A stretch of DNA of 64,000 bases from Cyclina sinensis (taxonomy: Eukaryota; Mollusca; Bivalvia; Venerida; Veneridae), in contig JAAONU010000014.1 of NCBI GenBank assembly GCA_012932295.1, positions 20,974,011 to 21,038,010 on the forward strand, given 5' to 3'. Both the position numbers and the translations under genes were made by a program. Below the pieces are notes generated by a model. That model saw only the letters and a program-made list of their open reading frames with translations, searched no databases and was not told the DNA's origin. Shown piece by piece: positions 26,301 to 34,501 of this stretch; the stretch's first letter is position 1, and every line of letters begins with the position of its first letter.

Positions 26301-29300
26301 ACTTTGCCTTAACAATACCGCAATAAAGTATTTTTATTCTACAGTTATATGAGTTTGAGCATAGACATGCAAAATAAACATATGTACTTGCACTTAATGA
26401 GTTTGGGCATTTAAAATAAACATATGTACTTACACTTAATGAGTTTGGGCATTTAAAATAAACATATGTACTTGCACTTAATGAGTTTGGGCATTTAAAA
26501 TAAACATATGTACTTACACTTAATGAGTTTGGGCATTTAAAATAAACATATGTACTTGCACTTAATGAGTTTGGGCATTTAAAATAAACATATGTACTTG
26601 CACTTAATGAGTTTTGGCATTTAAAATAAACATATGTACTTGCATTTTATGAGTTTGGGCATTTAAAATAAACATATGTACTTGCACTTAGTCTATCACA
26701 TCTAATTTTGTTTGAATAAGTTCACCGTGTGCTATTTTCTAGTTCGTTTCTAGACAGAAAACGTCAGCTTTGTTTGAATTATTTCTCAGGAAGTTATGTT
26801 TATCAATACTTTATAGTGTATTTTTCTTTCAGACGGTTATACGACAGACGACATTGTTTATTTATGGAAATATGGAAACAACGTCTCAGTGGAGGTCAAT
26901 AAAGATGTCCGTCTCTCTCAGTTTGATCTCATTGCAGTAAAGTCAAGTAATCATTCAGATAAAACCGTTTTCGGTAATAAATCAGGCTAGACGTTTACTG
27001 TAGAATGTTTGTTTGTTCAAAGGTTGTGTGTAATTTGTGTAGGAGCGTAAGATCGTTAGATAAATATTAATTCACCAAAAGTACCTTTTTTGTAATTACA
27101 GAAAGCTAAACAAAATCCATATTGCTTTCCCTAAAAATGTAAAAAAAAAACAGGAAATGTAGGCTCTTCCAATATGTTAATTTTCTACAAATTTGTCCTT
27201 GAGACGCTTTTTGAAACATTTAAACAACTTGTACGTTATAATGCTTCTGTTGTTGGTTTTTGCTGTTTTAAGTGCTTGTCTTTCGAGTTCATGTTAAATC
27301 TGTTTCCCCTTTCATTATATGAGCTTTTTTAAGATTAAGGAGCTGTTCCGAAAACAATATTTTTTTATCAATGATATTGTAATACATACTCCTAAATTTA
27401 GACTTACGGATTGTTTGACATAAGAAACTGATACAAGACAAGAAGACGTTATTCCAGACAAAGTTTGAAATTCATGCTCATCAAAAGATCGAAATTCTTT
27501 GATGTAAGCTGAAATTCTTCTGTTGATTTCATTAATATTTCCATTCAGCCCTTATTTCTAGTTAAATAAATTACCTGGTCAAATGAGGAACCTTCATGAT
27601 TGTGTATGTTTGAAATATCTTTATAAGTCCATCAGCTTGACTTCCCCTAGTCTTACTTCAAGTTCTCACTTTACGAAATAAATACGAGATTGAGAGGATA
27701 TATTATATATAGGTACTCGTATGTCAAAATATCAGAACCACATGTTTGTAATTATGACGGTTCTTATCAACATGTCAGGAGTATCATCTTATTATTTTAT
27801 CAGCATGTACAGGAGTATCATCTCATTCTTTTATCAGCATGTACATGGGTATCTTGTTTGAGTTGTATTTTAATCTAATTTAAAATTTATATCTTAAATT
27901 ATCATATCTCATAATCGTAAACACGAGAGACATTTAACAATGCTTGTTGGTAAAATGCATAAAGTTGCGGCAAACTAGCATACTTAGTATCAATTAGCCA
28001 TTTAGTTTGTGTAGAACTATGTTTCCTAACTCTGTTCGTATTAGGAAAAACGACTGATTTTCAAGGATATCTATGACGTCTGCACCGTGTCAAATCTAAG
28101 TTAAATGTGTGACATTAATTTGCATACCTTGAAAAGTCATTTTTTGGAATTAATTCCGCTTGCAAAACTGATTAGAGTTTACACTGTTAGGTAAAGAACG
28201 AGACTCGTCGGTACACCTGTCAAAATCAATAAAGTGGCACCAAATGTGTTTCTTTCAAACTCCGCCTTATACCTGCCAATGGTGTTATTCAAGTGCCATT
28301 CTGTGTACGAAATGAAAAAAATGGTTAGGAAAAAAAGTACTGAGTGAAGATTTCCGGTAGCAACGCAGCGACAATTACGACACAACAATTTTGGCGCCGC
28401 CCAGGCACATTTTCCTGGCTGCGGTAGATTGCAAGACGCAGTTATATTGACAGGTATACCTGAGAAACCTGCCTCTCTGTCGTTGGATGATTAGTAAAGT
28501 GACAGTTTAAGCTACTGAAATAAACATCGTAACGTCACTTTTTACCGCTTTCCGAATACATGAAACTCTAATCCGTTTTGCGAGCGGTAGTAATGACACT
28601 TATTTTTCTTCAGTGGTTTGAGGAATGACATTAAAGTTGATATTTTTTTTGAATAAATGTTTAGGTCTCGCATTTGATGCGTTGAAATAAATATGCTTAA
28701 TGGCAGGTTTATCTACAGAAAATACAAAGTATTTGAGAAAAACAGTTATATACTTTCGTTAAGACTCATTCATTTTTATTATGTAAGCATGTTTGCTTCA
28801 AATTGTTATTTTATTACACAAGCACGGGATAACAATATCAAGCTACATTTCAGGTACCTTTTCCGTTCTTAAAGTTTACATCTACTTCGAGCGGCACATT
28901 GGGTTTTTCGTCCTGCAGACTTATCTCCCTTGTGGAATGATCACGTGTTTATCTTGGGTTTCGTTCTGGATCAACCGCGATGCAGCTCCTGCTCGAGTTC
29001 TTTTGGGTACGTCTGCATTCTAGTTAAAACTGAATATATATACATTCAAATAAAAAATAATCAGGCTTCATCATAACTTTAATGCACAAGACGATCCATC
29101 GCAAGAAATAAGCAAAGAACAAACATAATAAAGTAGGACATGGTTGTCGTAACCCCGTCCCCCTCCCCCTCACACATACATACACACTTTCAACCTGTCT
29201 GAATTTCCGAAAAACGTTTGTATTATTTTTTAAATATGATAATTTTATACAATCTAACAATATTGTTATAAGCTATTTTAATAAACAGAACCTCATAGCA

Positions 29301-31540
29301 CTGAACTAATAAAACCCGAGTTTTCAGTTTAATTTCAAAACTGATTTGCTCATGGCAGACTCCTGTCATCAGAAAATAAAAGTTAGCTATTATATACCTT
29401 TTCCTCAGATGTATGGATTATTGGTTGAAAACAAGTTAACTTTTAAGCCTAAGTTTACAATTTCAATATAAAACTGTTTCTTTTATCTGTTTTTCATTAT
29501 TATACAGAAGTGTCATGATGTATCTGCTATTCTTGTTTGAAATAGAACAGTCCGAATAATTTCACATGCGTTTGTGATGTTCAAATGCTTTTTTTAAAAT
29601 GCAAATTGTATTCCTGTTTTGTTTCTATATTTTTTTCTTTTTATAAAATTATAATTTCTGTCTAGTTTTGGTTGCTGTCTAAGAGACATAATGATGATAT
29701 CAAATACATTTGTTGTTTTTACAAAGTGAATTATGTTCACTGAAATGATCTAGCTGCACAGTTATCAATTATTCTTTTTTTCATTTCGGTACAGTACTGG
29801 ATATCTTATTTTAAAGACTCCAGTTGTCAGATGTCAAAACGTGAAACTGATGGTGAACGGTGGAAAAAAGGCTATAAGTCTTGAATGAATAAACAAACGT
29901 GTAAATCTAAATCAGTTGTTTAATTCACTGCCGTTAAGTTATTTTGTTTGAAGCTATTTTACATGTGCCGTCAGCTATGTATTGTCATTCACTATCTTGC
30001 CTCAAAAAGTTTTGATTTATCGATTTTATTTTTTGAGCTTACATCATCTATTAAATCTTTGAAGTTTTTATTTTATTAGTACTACTAAGCTTCTGAATTT
30101 TTTTGTATGTACTCCTCGTGATGCTCTCTCTCTCTTCGATATTTTCAGTTATGGTGTCAAATCTATTGATTACTTATTTTTCCGTAGTAAATAAAGAAAC
30201 AGTTAGGCTGTCAGTGTTTGGACCTCTAATCACACTTGATTTATTACTTTTCTTCTTGGATAGGTGTGCTGGCCTGTTGCTTCTTAATAAGAACCAATAT
30301 CTTTATCATATGTTGGATTGTACTTATTAATTTTACTTCGTGATCTTTTCTCTGCTATTTTTAAATCTGATTATTACAAAAATAGCTACAAATGAGTTTA
30401 ATATTGCTAAAAATTTACAGATTAGTTCTTCCTCTTTAAGATATCGAAATTTTCAGGGTTTCTTCAAATGTGTCTAATAAAATATTATCAAATAGTACAA
30501 AATCCTAAGAATACCATCTGTTTTTCATTGTCTCTGTCTTTGCAGCTTCCTAACGTTTTATTTCTTTTTCTGTAAAACCTTTTGTTTGCAAGAACTTTGT
30601 TTCGAAAAATTATAAGGACCTTTTTTGTATAGAAGTCACAGACTTGCATGATACTTCCAATACCATCATACCTATTTAGTTTTTTTAACCGACGATAGTT
30701 AAAATGCCGATTTGACAGAAATTTCAAATAAGTTTTGTTTAATTCTGTTTGCGTCATTTTAGGAGTCACAACAATATTAGCTACTGCTGGGATTGGCATG
30801 ACGGTACGGGAAGGATTACCTCGTGTTTCGTATGCAACAGCATTAGATACGTACTTGAACGCCTGCGTTGTCTACGAGATGGCCGCAATGATTGAATACG
30901 CTGCAGTTAATTACTTTACAAAAGTTTTACCGGTAGAGGGAGGTGCGGAAACGGACGAAGATGAGGAGGAAGTAATTCCTGTCACTGCTCCTGATGATTC
31001 AGTTAGGGTATATCTGTATCATGTATGCACTGTTCTTTGGTTTTGTTAGTGTTTTCACATTAATTCTCGATGACTTAAACGTAATTTTATTTTTTTATGC
31101 AAATATATCTGTGATTTCTTAATATCGCTTTCAAATTCAATAATTATAATTCTATCCATCATTATTTCGTATTTAATAAGGTATTATGGTAAAGTGTATT
31201 ATGCATAAATTATTTATTTTTTGCTGTTGCTTTTTAGGACACACTGAATGGTCAGTCAGTACCTTTATCAGTGAGTAAACAGTCGCTATCAGATTCAACA
31301 AAAGGCAAATCATCGCATCGCAAATGTAAAAATCGACGAAAACAGCCTAACTCTTTCCGACAACTTTTTCTAAAATGTCTTACCGGAGATATGAAATATA
31401 GGTCAAAACTTCGAGAACGAGGCAACTCTGACACCGGAAATGGCGTCAGTAACATCGATGTTTGGTGCAGATATCTTTTTCCTGGAACTTTTCTTGTTTT
31501 CAACATTTCATATTGGATGTGTTACTTGTTGATTTTGTAA
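14284..31540 (+). CDS. Anion-type Cys-loop ligand-gated ion channel subunit (GABA-A receptor alpha-like), nine coding exons
   Basis: Join of 14284-14315, 15603-15703, 24231-24298, 24837-25060, 26060-26142, 26833-26973, 28854-29006, 30763-31007 and 31238-31540 gives an uninterrupted 449-residue frame. Such subunits form pentameric, transmitter-gated chloride channels in the plasma membrane of nerve and muscle cells. Visible parts in order: signal peptide (1-16); N-terminal helix ending RPGFGG (40-45); loop D with YFRQRW (74-79); loop A with WKPN (105-108); Cys-loop C149-C163 with 13 residues between and YPMD at 156-159; M1 from about 232 with QTYLPC (238-243); the PAR anion signature (262-264); M2 (264-283); M3 (about 296-319); an acidic then basic M3-M4 loop; M4 (about 422-449). 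Sequons at N23, N90, N186 and N209. Length is normal for the family. Odd points: WKPN replaces the usual WxPD, and M2 and M3 are divergent. The GABA-like placement is by eye; the ligand is not predictable, and GABA, glycine or another ligand is possible. Confidence 0.9.
14316..15602 (+). other. Receptor intron 1
   Basis: Donor gtaagc, acceptor ttctgttttcag. It holds no recognisable gene. An isolated 15-base match to the terminus of the TTAA MITE lies at 15468-15482. Confidence 0.6.
15468..15482 (+). repeat. Isolated terminus of the TTAA MITE family
   Basis: TAAAGCGACTAACTC matches the first 15 bases inside copy 1. No partner end was seen, so it is a remnant or a chance match. It lies in receptor intron 1. 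Confidence 0.5.
15603..15703 (+). CDS. Receptor exon 2: mature N-terminus, residues 12-44
   Basis: Acceptor ttctgttttcag and donor GGAG/gtgtgt. It encodes the end of the signal peptide and the N-terminal helix, with DVLDKLLTGY (residues 26-35) and RPGFGG. This corresponds to the ILDxLLxGYDxRxRPGxGG region of GABA-A and glycine receptor subunits. Sequon at N23. It ends in phase 1 and joins cleanly to the exon at 24231. Confidence 0.9.
16893..17430 (+). repeat. Decayed tandem duplication, segment A first copy
   Basis: Shares an ordered series of words with 20262-20660, including TTGGTATGCGGAATA, TTATGATACCACG and GACAAATTTCT, followed by an A-rich tract with AACAAC and TTCAAAATTAAA. Confidence 0.8.
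19480..19600 (+). repeat. Decayed tandem duplication, segment B first copy
   Basis: Collinear with 21310-21425: ATTGCATCCAT near the start, then TTACGTCTGATGAAAAATG against CGTAAGTCAGTTGAAAAATG, then CTTTTAAGTATTTCTGG against ATTTTAAGAATAACTGG. Confidence 0.65.
20262..20660 (+). repeat. Decayed tandem duplication, segment A second copy
   Basis: Counterpart of 16893-17430, with a consistent order of shared words. The 123-codon minus-strand frame across it is not conserved in the first copy and is not taken as a gene. Confidence 0.8.
21310..21425 (+). repeat. Decayed tandem duplication, segment B second copy
   Basis: Counterpart of 19480-19600. The order A-B-A'-B' suggests one duplication event followed by loss of sequence. 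Confidence 0.65.
23573..23800 (+). repeat. Dispersed repeat family A, copy 1
   Basis: Shares collinear words with copies at 37507-37790, 46290-46470 and, inverted, 56930-57115: TTATTCAGAGAGAATGTCTT, AAATCAGCACCAAATGTGTA, ATCAGCAAATATATCTTGAC and GGGGAACTGTCTGG. No coding frame and no clear termini. Confidence 0.85.
24231..24298 (+). CDS. Receptor exon 3: first beta strand, residues 46-67
   Basis: Acceptor atatacag and donor ATG/gtaagt. It encodes PPLVIETDIMIRSIGQISES followed by DM, the equivalent of the VxTDIFVTSFGPVSDxDM strand of GABA-A subunits. It completes a glycine codon split with the previous exon and ends in phase 0. Confidence 0.95.
24299..24836 (+). other. Receptor intron 3
   Basis: Donor gtaagt, acceptor tgttttctttcag. 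Nothing recognisable inside. Confidence 0.85.
24837..25060 (+). CDS. Receptor exon 4: ligand-binding loops D, A and E, residues 68-141
   Basis: Encodes YFRQRWTDERLKF (loop D), then LNNLFLENIWKPNTYF (loop A) and RIRNDGRVYLSRR (loop E region). W79 of the invariant FRQxW and W105 are present. The invariant Asp of WxPD is Asn108 here. Sequon N90-I-T. Donor AAG/gtgtgt leaves two bases of an Arg codon that the next exon completes. Confidence 0.95.
25061..26059 (+). other. Receptor intron 4
   Basis: Donor gtgtgt, acceptor gttgtttcag. A/T-rich, with no recognisable element. Confidence 0.85.
26060..26142 (+). CDS. Receptor exon 5: the Cys-loop, residues 143-169
   Basis: Encodes RLTVKAACPMKLNLYPMDRP followed by I-C. 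The two cysteines (149 and 163) are separated by the 13 residues that define the eukaryotic family, with the family-typical aromatic-P-M-D in the middle. The Arg codon is completed from the previous exon. Donor gtaagt at 26143. Confidence 0.97.
26143..26832 (+). other. Receptor intron 5
   Basis: Donor gtaagt, acceptor tttttctttcag. About half of this intron is the 42-bp minisatellite at 26349-26690. Confidence 0.85.
26349..26690 (+). repeat. 42-bp minisatellite inside receptor intron 5
   Basis: Seven head-to-tail units start at 26397, 26439, 26481, 26523, 26565, 26607 and 26649. Each begins ATGAGTTTGGGCATTTAAAA and ends CTTGCACTTA. They are preceded by a divergent 48-base unit from 26349. 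Differences between units are single bases (for example CTTG/CTTA and GGGC/TGGC), so the expansion is recent compared with the decayed repeats nearby. Confidence 0.97.
26833..26973 (+). CDS. Receptor exon 6: loop B to loop C, residues 171-216
   Basis: Encodes SYGYTTDDIVYLWK at the start (with the split Tyr170), then RLSQFDL (196-202), equivalent to RLxQYDL before loop C. Sequons at N186-V-S and N209-H-S. It starts by completing a Tyr codon and ends in phase 1 at donor gtaata, a weaker donor than the others. Confidence 0.93.
26974..28853 (+). other. Receptor intron 6
   Basis: Donor gtaata, acceptor ctacatttcag. It contains a three-copy degenerate ~34-bp tandem repeat at 27765-27850. Nothing else is recognisable. 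Confidence 0.85.
27765..27850 (+). repeat. Three-copy ~34-bp degenerate tandem repeat
   Basis: Three successive copies of TATCAGCATGTACAGGAGTA followed by TCATCT and a T-rich spacer, with a few substitutions. Located in receptor intron 6. Confidence 0.8.
28854..29006 (+). CDS. Receptor exon 7: loop C end, M1 and start of M2, residues 218-267
   Basis: Encodes the last ligand-binding strands, then ERHIGFFVLQTYLPC, the canonical pre-M1/M1 signature, then SWVSFWINRD and PAR at 262-264. The PAR at the cytoplasmic end of M2 is the usual mark of anion selectivity. R264 is position 0' and L266 is 2'. Donor TTGG/gtacgt. Confidence 0.97.
29007..30762 (+). other. Receptor intron 7
   Basis: Donor gtacgt, acceptor gcgtcattttag. 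It holds a short pyrimidine/CA tract at 29155-29190 and a copy of dispersed repeat family B at about 30140-30270. Confidence 0.85.
30140..30270 (+). repeat. Dispersed repeat family B, copy 1
   Basis: Contains AACAGTTAGGCTGTCAGTG and CTTGATTTATTACTTTTCTT, which recur at 38690-38820, 45425-45505 and 58030-58130. It lies in receptor intron 7. The 75-codon frame across it is not conserved among copies. Confidence 0.8.
30763..31007 (+). CDS. Receptor exon 8: M2, M3 and acidic start of the cytoplasmic loop, residues 269-349
   Basis: Encodes the rest of M2 (TTILATAGIGMTVRE), the M2-M3 linker GLPRVSYATALD and M3 ending EYAAVNYF, which matches GABA-A alpha-like subunits. The loop that follows is acidic (ETDEDEEE at 330-337). 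M2 lacks the usual run of threonines at 10', 12' and 13', and M3 carries Glu306 where family members have a hydrophobic residue. Phase 0 donor AGG/gtatat. Confidence 0.95.
31008..31237 (+). other. Receptor intron 8
   Basis: Donor gtatat, acceptor ttgctttttag. Short and A/T-rich. Confidence 0.85.
31238..31540 (+). CDS. Receptor exon 9: basic M3-M4 loop, M4 and stop
   Basis: Encodes residues 350-449 and TAA. The loop has a basic cluster (KGKSSHRKCKNRRK, 371-384) and many serines. M4 begins NIDVWCRYLFPGTFLVFNIS (421-440), equivalent to the KIDxxSRxxFPxxFxxFNxxYW signature, and the chain stops soon after M4, as in most anionic subunits. Confidence 0.95.
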   Translation, partial: DTLNGQSVPLSVSKQSLSDSTKGKSSHRKCKNRRKQPNSFRQLFLKCLTGDMKYRSKLRERGNSDTGNGVSNIDVWCRYLFPGTFLVFNISYWMCYLLIL

Positions 31541-31701
31541 AATGGAGTTATTAATGTATATATTCAAATATGCAAAGCAAAGGTTGGTGAAAGTGAAAAT
31601 CATATATATATTTCCGTTAGTTGTGAACATTTAAATTTAATTGTACAATATTTAAAGACGTATTTATCAAATGTGATTCCTGTTATAATTAGAAATATGC
31701 A

Positions 31702-31749
31702 AATAAACAGAGTCTTTCTGTCCGTGTTATATGAATTCATATGAATAAA
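31702..31749 (+). promoter_or_regulatory. Candidate polyadenylation signals of the receptor gene
   Basis: AATAAA hexamers at 31702-31707 and 31744-31749 lie 160-210 bases past the stop codon. Either could end the transcript; AATAAA is common in A/T-rich DNA, so this is suggestive only. Confidence 0.4.
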
Positions 31750-33009
31750 GTCTGCTTTTGCTAGTAAAGTTTGTATTCCAGCCAGTGTTAGAGACACAAA
31801 ATATCAGTCCCTCAAAACCCCTTTGAATCTAAAAAAAATGTTCTTAAGTATCAGACGAAATAACTGAATGAGACAACTTACAGCTTATCTGAACTATATT
31901 GAAAAAGTCATAAAGCTATCAGCATAATTGTCATACCTATTGCTGAAAATTTACACGGAACACAAAGATGCGAAATAAAAATCTTAAAATCATTTCTGAT
32001 AGTCAACAAGAACTCACTGGAATTCTTTATCATTTAAGTTCTATCTTAATACGAAACACAATGCACAGACTGAATTTACTTTAAGATATTCGTAACAAGT
32101 AAGATGTTCAAACGAAACAAATGGACACTGTAGAGATATCTTTTTCCTAGACTGATATTTTTTAGTTTCTATGGATGAAATTTCATTAACACCTCTTTCA
32201 AAGACCATGTGTCAGTTAAGTTTAAAAAATTCTTTAAGAAAATGAACTCAGAAATGAGAACTGCACAGTTTCTGGAAACAAATATGACTTACTTTTTACC
32301 AAATTTTTCAGACCAACTGTTATGAGAATATATCATTACAATATATTTCAGCATTTGTCATCCGAATGAGTGCGTTGAAAACGAAAAAGACAAAAGTAAT
32401 TTTAGAAATACGAATTGTTAAGTACTTCGATGAATTTATAATGATTTTGTATTCAGTTGATATCAGAATGCTACGCTATCGTTCAGAGTAAATCAGATGC
32501 CATTTGTCCGACCCCCCAAAAAATACCACTCATTACTCTACGAAAATAAAACTCTAAATAAACTGAATTCAGATGTAGAAGGTTGAAAGAAAGTCTGAAT
32601 TAGAATATGATCATTTACCAAATGTATTTTCGTCTCAAAGATAATATCCTCCTATTCCATATGTACTGACAATTTATTGACAAGTACTTACGGTATAGGC
32701 CGAAAAAGAAAAGTTCAAAGGAACATCAAAAGCATATCTTAATATGTTGTTTTAACTGCAAATTACCTGTACACAAAAAGATGTAAAATGTTAACGCTTT
32801 TAAATACGACTGATTGCATGTATTATGAAAAAAACAACAAACAGTCTATAGCGGCCATAACAAATACAGTGAGATGAAATTGATATTGAGAGTGACAAAA
32901 CGAACAGACACATAACAATTTAAGTTTGTCTCATTCATTCCTAGATCAATTCACCGTATTCATTTCCTGCCCTGTAAGCCATTTTAAAAGTGAAGTAATA
33001 GTCGTTTTA

Positions 33010-33100
33010 GGATGTTTGTTTAATACTAAATGTCGTCTGGTATTTAAAATTACGGTTTTTGTTATGTCATTTATTCTATCGACTATTGAAGGAACAGTTG
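33010..33100 (+). repeat. Dispersed repeat related to 42785-42870
   Basis: TACTAAATGTCGTCTGGTAT, then TTTTGTTATGTCATTTATTC and GACTATTGAA, match TACTAAATGTCGTCTGCTAT, TTTATGGTGTCATTTATTAG and CAATTATTGAA at the second site. Confidence 0.8.
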
Positions 33101-33504
33101 CAAAGAACGTACAAATGTTTCCTATTTCCCTTACAAAGTAGGCAATACATGGTAACTGCTTTGTATATGTGCGTGCTCCTTTTATTCTCTCTCGTAAATG
33201 TTTCTTTTTTATATCAGAGACAATTATGATAAAAGTCAATTTATGAGTTCTTGTGCCAATCCATTTGCTATGTCCGTTCCTGTGCTACTGACGTATTCCT
33301 GAAATACTACTCAGGGTAATGTATCCCGGCATTTCTGCCAAAAAAAATCAAACTAAATTCATTTGACTGCTGCTTAGCAAACTTTTTCTCTCACGTCTGA
33401 TAACTTAAGCCAAATCTCTTTACATCCGGATGGTAGTTACGATATCAATAATATGTTAGCCATGTGCCAATGAGATTTTAATGTCCAATTACTTGATACA
33501 ATAC

Positions 33505-33523
33505 CAACAACAACAACAACAAC
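33505..33523 (-). repeat. (GTT)n tail of the non-LTR element
   Basis: Six CAA triplets on the + strand, that is (GTT)n on the element's sense strand, directly after its 3' UTR. Simple-repeat tails of this kind are typical of several non-LTR clades. Confidence 0.8.
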
Positions 33524-33688
33524 TTTTATTAGCAAATATCGACAATAGCTTGCCTTTGGCTAATGAACAGAAAAATTACTTCAAATATTGATCATATATA
33601 CAAACATGTCAATCAATTTTACCTGAAACTATATCTATCCACAAATATATATATATACATATTCATAGTGATCAGAAAAAGTGTACAT

Positions 33689-34498
33689 TTATAAGACATC
33701 ATTTCTAACAGTATATGCTTCTTTAAGATATTTACACATATTCAATATAGTTTTCTTTTTGTTTGAACCCATCATACGGTTGAATAAATTAAGATTTGGC
33801 CACGAAATATGTGGCATGTATTTGGTACGAATATTTGAATATTTTTGACAGGTCATTAGAAAGTGGTACTCTGACTCGATTACATTACAGTTGCAATATC
33901 GACAAATTCTATTTATTCTATCAGTTCCTATATACCTCCCAGTTTCGATAGCTAGCGAGTGCGCTGACAGTCTGAAACAAGTAAATAGTTTTCTCAAATA
34001 GTCATTTTCAATAAAATCAAGATATTTTTCATAACTGAATTCTTTTTTGAATTTTACATAATAATCAAGTTTAGACATACTACGAATAGAACCACTCCAT
34101 TCTTGCTTAAACTGATCTCTTAATCTGCATTTTAAGATACTCATAGAAATATCATCGTTGAAATTGTACCAAACATAGCCGTACCCGAGAGCATCAAGAA
34201 GAGATTTAACATGCTTTGCCCAAAATATGCAATTTTGATTATATGTTTCTTGATATTGCAGTTGAAAAATGTTATAAATAAGCGAACTTTTATTTCTATT
34301 TATTTTCATCCAATAGTTCAAAACTCTCTCTTTACATAAGATAGATATCGGATATCTTCCCAATTCTCCAAGAACAGCCATATTTGGTGTAGACATTTTA
34401 ACACCTAGAATCTTTTTACAGAACTTCATTTGAATTCTATCTAAATACCAATGTTTGCCAACTAATTTGGCCTTGGTTTCCGCCCATATTTCTCCCAA
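33689..34498 (-). pseudogene. C-terminal fragment of non-LTR retrotransposon reverse-transcriptase protein (ORF2-like)
   Basis: 269 codons, open from a stop codon immediately upstream; the first codon is TTG, so there is no true start. Residues 2-5 GEIW and the stretch KFCKKILGVKMSTPNMAVLG (about 25-44), then ELGRYPI, match the segment downstream of the polymerase domain in CR1/RTE-like molluscan and fish elements. A C-terminal zinc-finger-like motif CRYC...H-x4-C lies near residues 198-216. No polymerase YxDD box is present. The frame has no internal stop, so the insertion is fairly young. It depends on full-length copies elsewhere for any movement. Confidence 0.85.
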
Positions 34499-34501
34499 TT
34501 A

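Larger units (their letters stand above)
31541..33504. other. 3' flank of the receptor gene
   Basis: Probably 3' UTR in the first 200 bases, then A/T-rich DNA. Around 33010-33100 is a stretch homologous to 42785-42870. Confidence 0.6.
33505..34498 (-). mobile_element. 5'-truncated non-LTR retrotransposon
   Basis: Consists of an open frame (33689-34498), a ~165-base 3' UTR and a (GTT)n tail. The 5' part, including endonuclease and reverse-transcriptase catalytic core, is missing, as is usual for non-LTR insertions. CCAATTA occurs at 33485-33491 and again at 34495-34501, a possible but imperfectly placed target-site duplication. Confidence 0.85.

Noticed and set aside
30103..30330. 75-codon hydrophobic + strand frame just upstream of receptor exon 8
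   Set aside because: Lies in repeat family B; other copies do not keep the frame.
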